From Pseudonocardia sp. ICBG1293 (GTDB lineage Bacteria > Actinomycetota > Actinomycetes > Mycobacteriales > Pseudonocardiaceae): 64,000 nucleotides of DNA. Below, piece after piece: positions 63,120 through 64,000 of this stretch; position 1 is the stretch's first letter, and the number at the start of each line of letters is the position of its first letter. Below the pieces are notes generated by a model, which worked only from the letters and a program-made list of their open reading frames with translations, did not search any database and was not told where the DNA came from. The stretch lies in contig NZ_JAHLEL010000047.1 of assembly GCF_020131355.1 (NCBI RefSeq), positions 186,001-250,000 of the forward strand. The letters are read 5' to 3'. Both the position numbers and the translations under genes were made by a program.

Positions 63120-63776
63120 TCAGGCCGCGCGCCACTCCTCGGTGCGCTCCGGGCTCGCCCCCGCCAGCGCGGCCGTCGCCCGCTCCGCGTCGTGGTCCTT
63201 GCCGTAGACCGGTGTTCCGGGCTGCTGGCGCCACGACTCGGCCAGTGTGCCGCCGTCGACCGGGTCGAAGCCGAGCTCGTCGACCAGTGCGAACACGGTC
63301 TGCTTGTCCGCGCCGGGTGCGCCCGCGACCGGCAGCGCGATCCGGCCCGGGGTCCCCGCGGGGACCCCCTTCTCCAGCAGGTGCTTCCACCAGATGCCGT
63401 TGAAGACCTTGTAGACCGAGTCGGTGCCGAGTTGCCCGGCGACCCAGACGCTCTCCGGCGTGCCGTCCTCGATGGCCTGGATCAGGCCGTCCCGCTGTTG
63501 CGGGTAGTAGTTGTTGGTCTCGATCACCGGTACCCCGGTCGGTACCGTGCCCGGGGCGAGGTCCGGGGTGTTCTTCTGCGGGATCGAGACGATCACGAGC
63601 TCCGCGCCCGCCGCGGCGTCCTCCGCCAGGACGGCCTTCGCGCCCGTCGCGGTGACGTGGTCGGGCACGGTCTCCGGCGCCCGGGAGTTCGCGACCCGTA
63701 CCTCGTGTCCGAGCTCGGCGAGCCGCCGGGCGAGCGTGCCACCGATCTGTCCTGCACCGATGATGCCGATTCTCAT
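63120..63776 (-). CDS. NAD(P)-binding protein, F420-dependent NADP reductase-like
   Basis: The 218-residue protein starts MRIGIIGAGQIGGTLARRLA with the GxGxxG motif, then EVRVANSRAPETVPD. It continues VIVSIPQKNTPDLAPGTVPT, VIETNNYYPQQRDGLIQAIE and VAGQLGTDSVYKVFNGIWWK. These blocks match the NADPH-dependent F420 reductase family. Many actinobacterial homologues do not reduce F420, so the precise cofactor and substrate are open. No partner is close on this strand except a partial MDR gene upstream. Confidence 0.85.
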   Translation of the reverse strand: MRIGIIGAGQIGGTLARRLAELGHEVRVANSRAPETVPDHVTATGAKAVLAEDAAAGAELVIVSIPQKNTPDLAPGTVPTGVPVIETNNYYPQQRDGLIQAIEDGTPESVWVAGQLGTDSVYKVFNGIWWKHLLEKGVPAGTPGRIALPVAGAPGADKQTVFALVDELGFDPVDGGTLAESWRQQPGTPVYGKDHDAERATAALAGASPERTEEWRAA

Positions 63777-63878
63777 GTCCGGGGCAACCCGCGGGCACCT
63801 CCGACGATTCCGCCGTCGGGCGTCGGGACCTCACGGGGCGTCGAACGGTCATCCCGGGCACGGGGACGTGCGGCGGCC

Positions 63879-63900
63879 GGGTCCGCACCGGCGCGGACCC
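63879..63900 (-). terminator. Hairpin downstream of partial MDR gene
   Basis: GGGTCCGC and GCGGACCC are perfect 8-base arms with a 6-base loop, located 31 bases after the stop of the partial gene that enters from the right. Confidence 0.5.
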
Positions 63901-63930
63901 GGACGGCTCCCCTCCCGTCGGCCCGGCCGC

Positions 63931-64000
63931 TCACCCGGGGACGACGTCGACGACGACGTTCCCGTCGCCCTGTCCGGACTCGACCGCGTCGTGCGCGGCG
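63931..64000 (-). CDS. C-terminal end of MDR/quinone oxidoreductase family protein
   Basis: Only the last 22 residues are inside the window (AAHDAVESGQGDGNVVVDVV then PG and TGA). AHDxVESGxxxGKVVVDV is the usual C-terminus of zinc-type alcohol dehydrogenases and NADPH:quinone reductases. Confidence 0.55.
   Translation of the reverse strand, partial: AAHDAVESGQGDGNVVVDVVPG

Overview
The window is very GC-rich DNA with many GTG starts, ATGA/GTGA stop-start overlaps, DUF222/13E12-type HNH genes and an actinobacterial-type aconitase. It is an actinobacterial chromosome, most likely Pseudonocardia or another Pseudonocardiaceae (inference from gene content and style; no 16S or tRNA gene is present).

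Layout. 1-5001: a partial AI-2E-type exporter, an SDR protein, a Pro-rich membrane protein, and a three-gene amine oxidative N-demethylase operon (DmmA-like zinc ribbon, ferredoxin-type reductase with a frameshift, DUF3445 haem subunit). 5002-10027: a DUF222/HNH gene under a LexA box and two membrane proteins of unknown function. 10087-17359: a divergent seven-gene glycan cluster of six glycosyltransferases and one WcbI-like protein. 17373-19420: a Cys-rich mini-ORF, a conserved hypothetical, and a LysE exporter divergent from an Lrp regulator. 19424-29420: an inositol/sugar catabolic locus with two isomerases, two Gfo/Idh/MocA dehydrogenases, a ribose-type ABC importer and three regulators (LacI, GntR, LacI). 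All three regulator starts overlap one shared motif, CTTTGTCYTGACA, which also forms or abuts the -35 boxes of the divergent operons.

29477-32188 is a pile-up of insertions: an IS5-like element carrying a pRiA4b ORF-3 passenger gene, a second IS, and a 121-bp MITE that shares the first element's ends. It separates the second LacI gene and its operators from the operon it probably controlled (32234-37499: PhyH dioxygenase, SDR, 3-hydroxyacyl-CoA dehydrogenase, SDR, a 32-residue membrane peptide, MFS transporter). 37553-47869: TauE exporter with divergent TetR, an ABC-F resistance ATPase behind a 14-codon leader peptide, a VOC protein, a second SOS-boxed DUF222/HNH gene next to a 20-bp tandem repeat, a DMT exporter with divergent LysR, and an NlpC/P60 hydrolase. 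48198-54702: aconitase, then a malonate uptake/activation module (IclR, MatC-like, MatB-like).

54751-58089 is a second IS pile-up (three elements sharing CTAG targets, one nested in another). It ends eleven bases before a frameshifted glutamate decarboxylase gene that overlaps a sugar ABC transporter operon (59490-62508). The window closes with a VOC protein, an F420-reductase-like NAD(P)-binding protein and the tail of an MDR oxidoreductase.

Six apparent one-base indels interrupt otherwise intact genes, several in G/C homopolymers. Some may be sequencing errors, so gene integrity at these points should be read with care. A candidate programmed -1 frameshift in the IS701-type transposase is a different case, because a correctly phased slippery heptamer is present. 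No CRISPR array, rRNA or tRNA gene and no recognised phage-defence system was seen.
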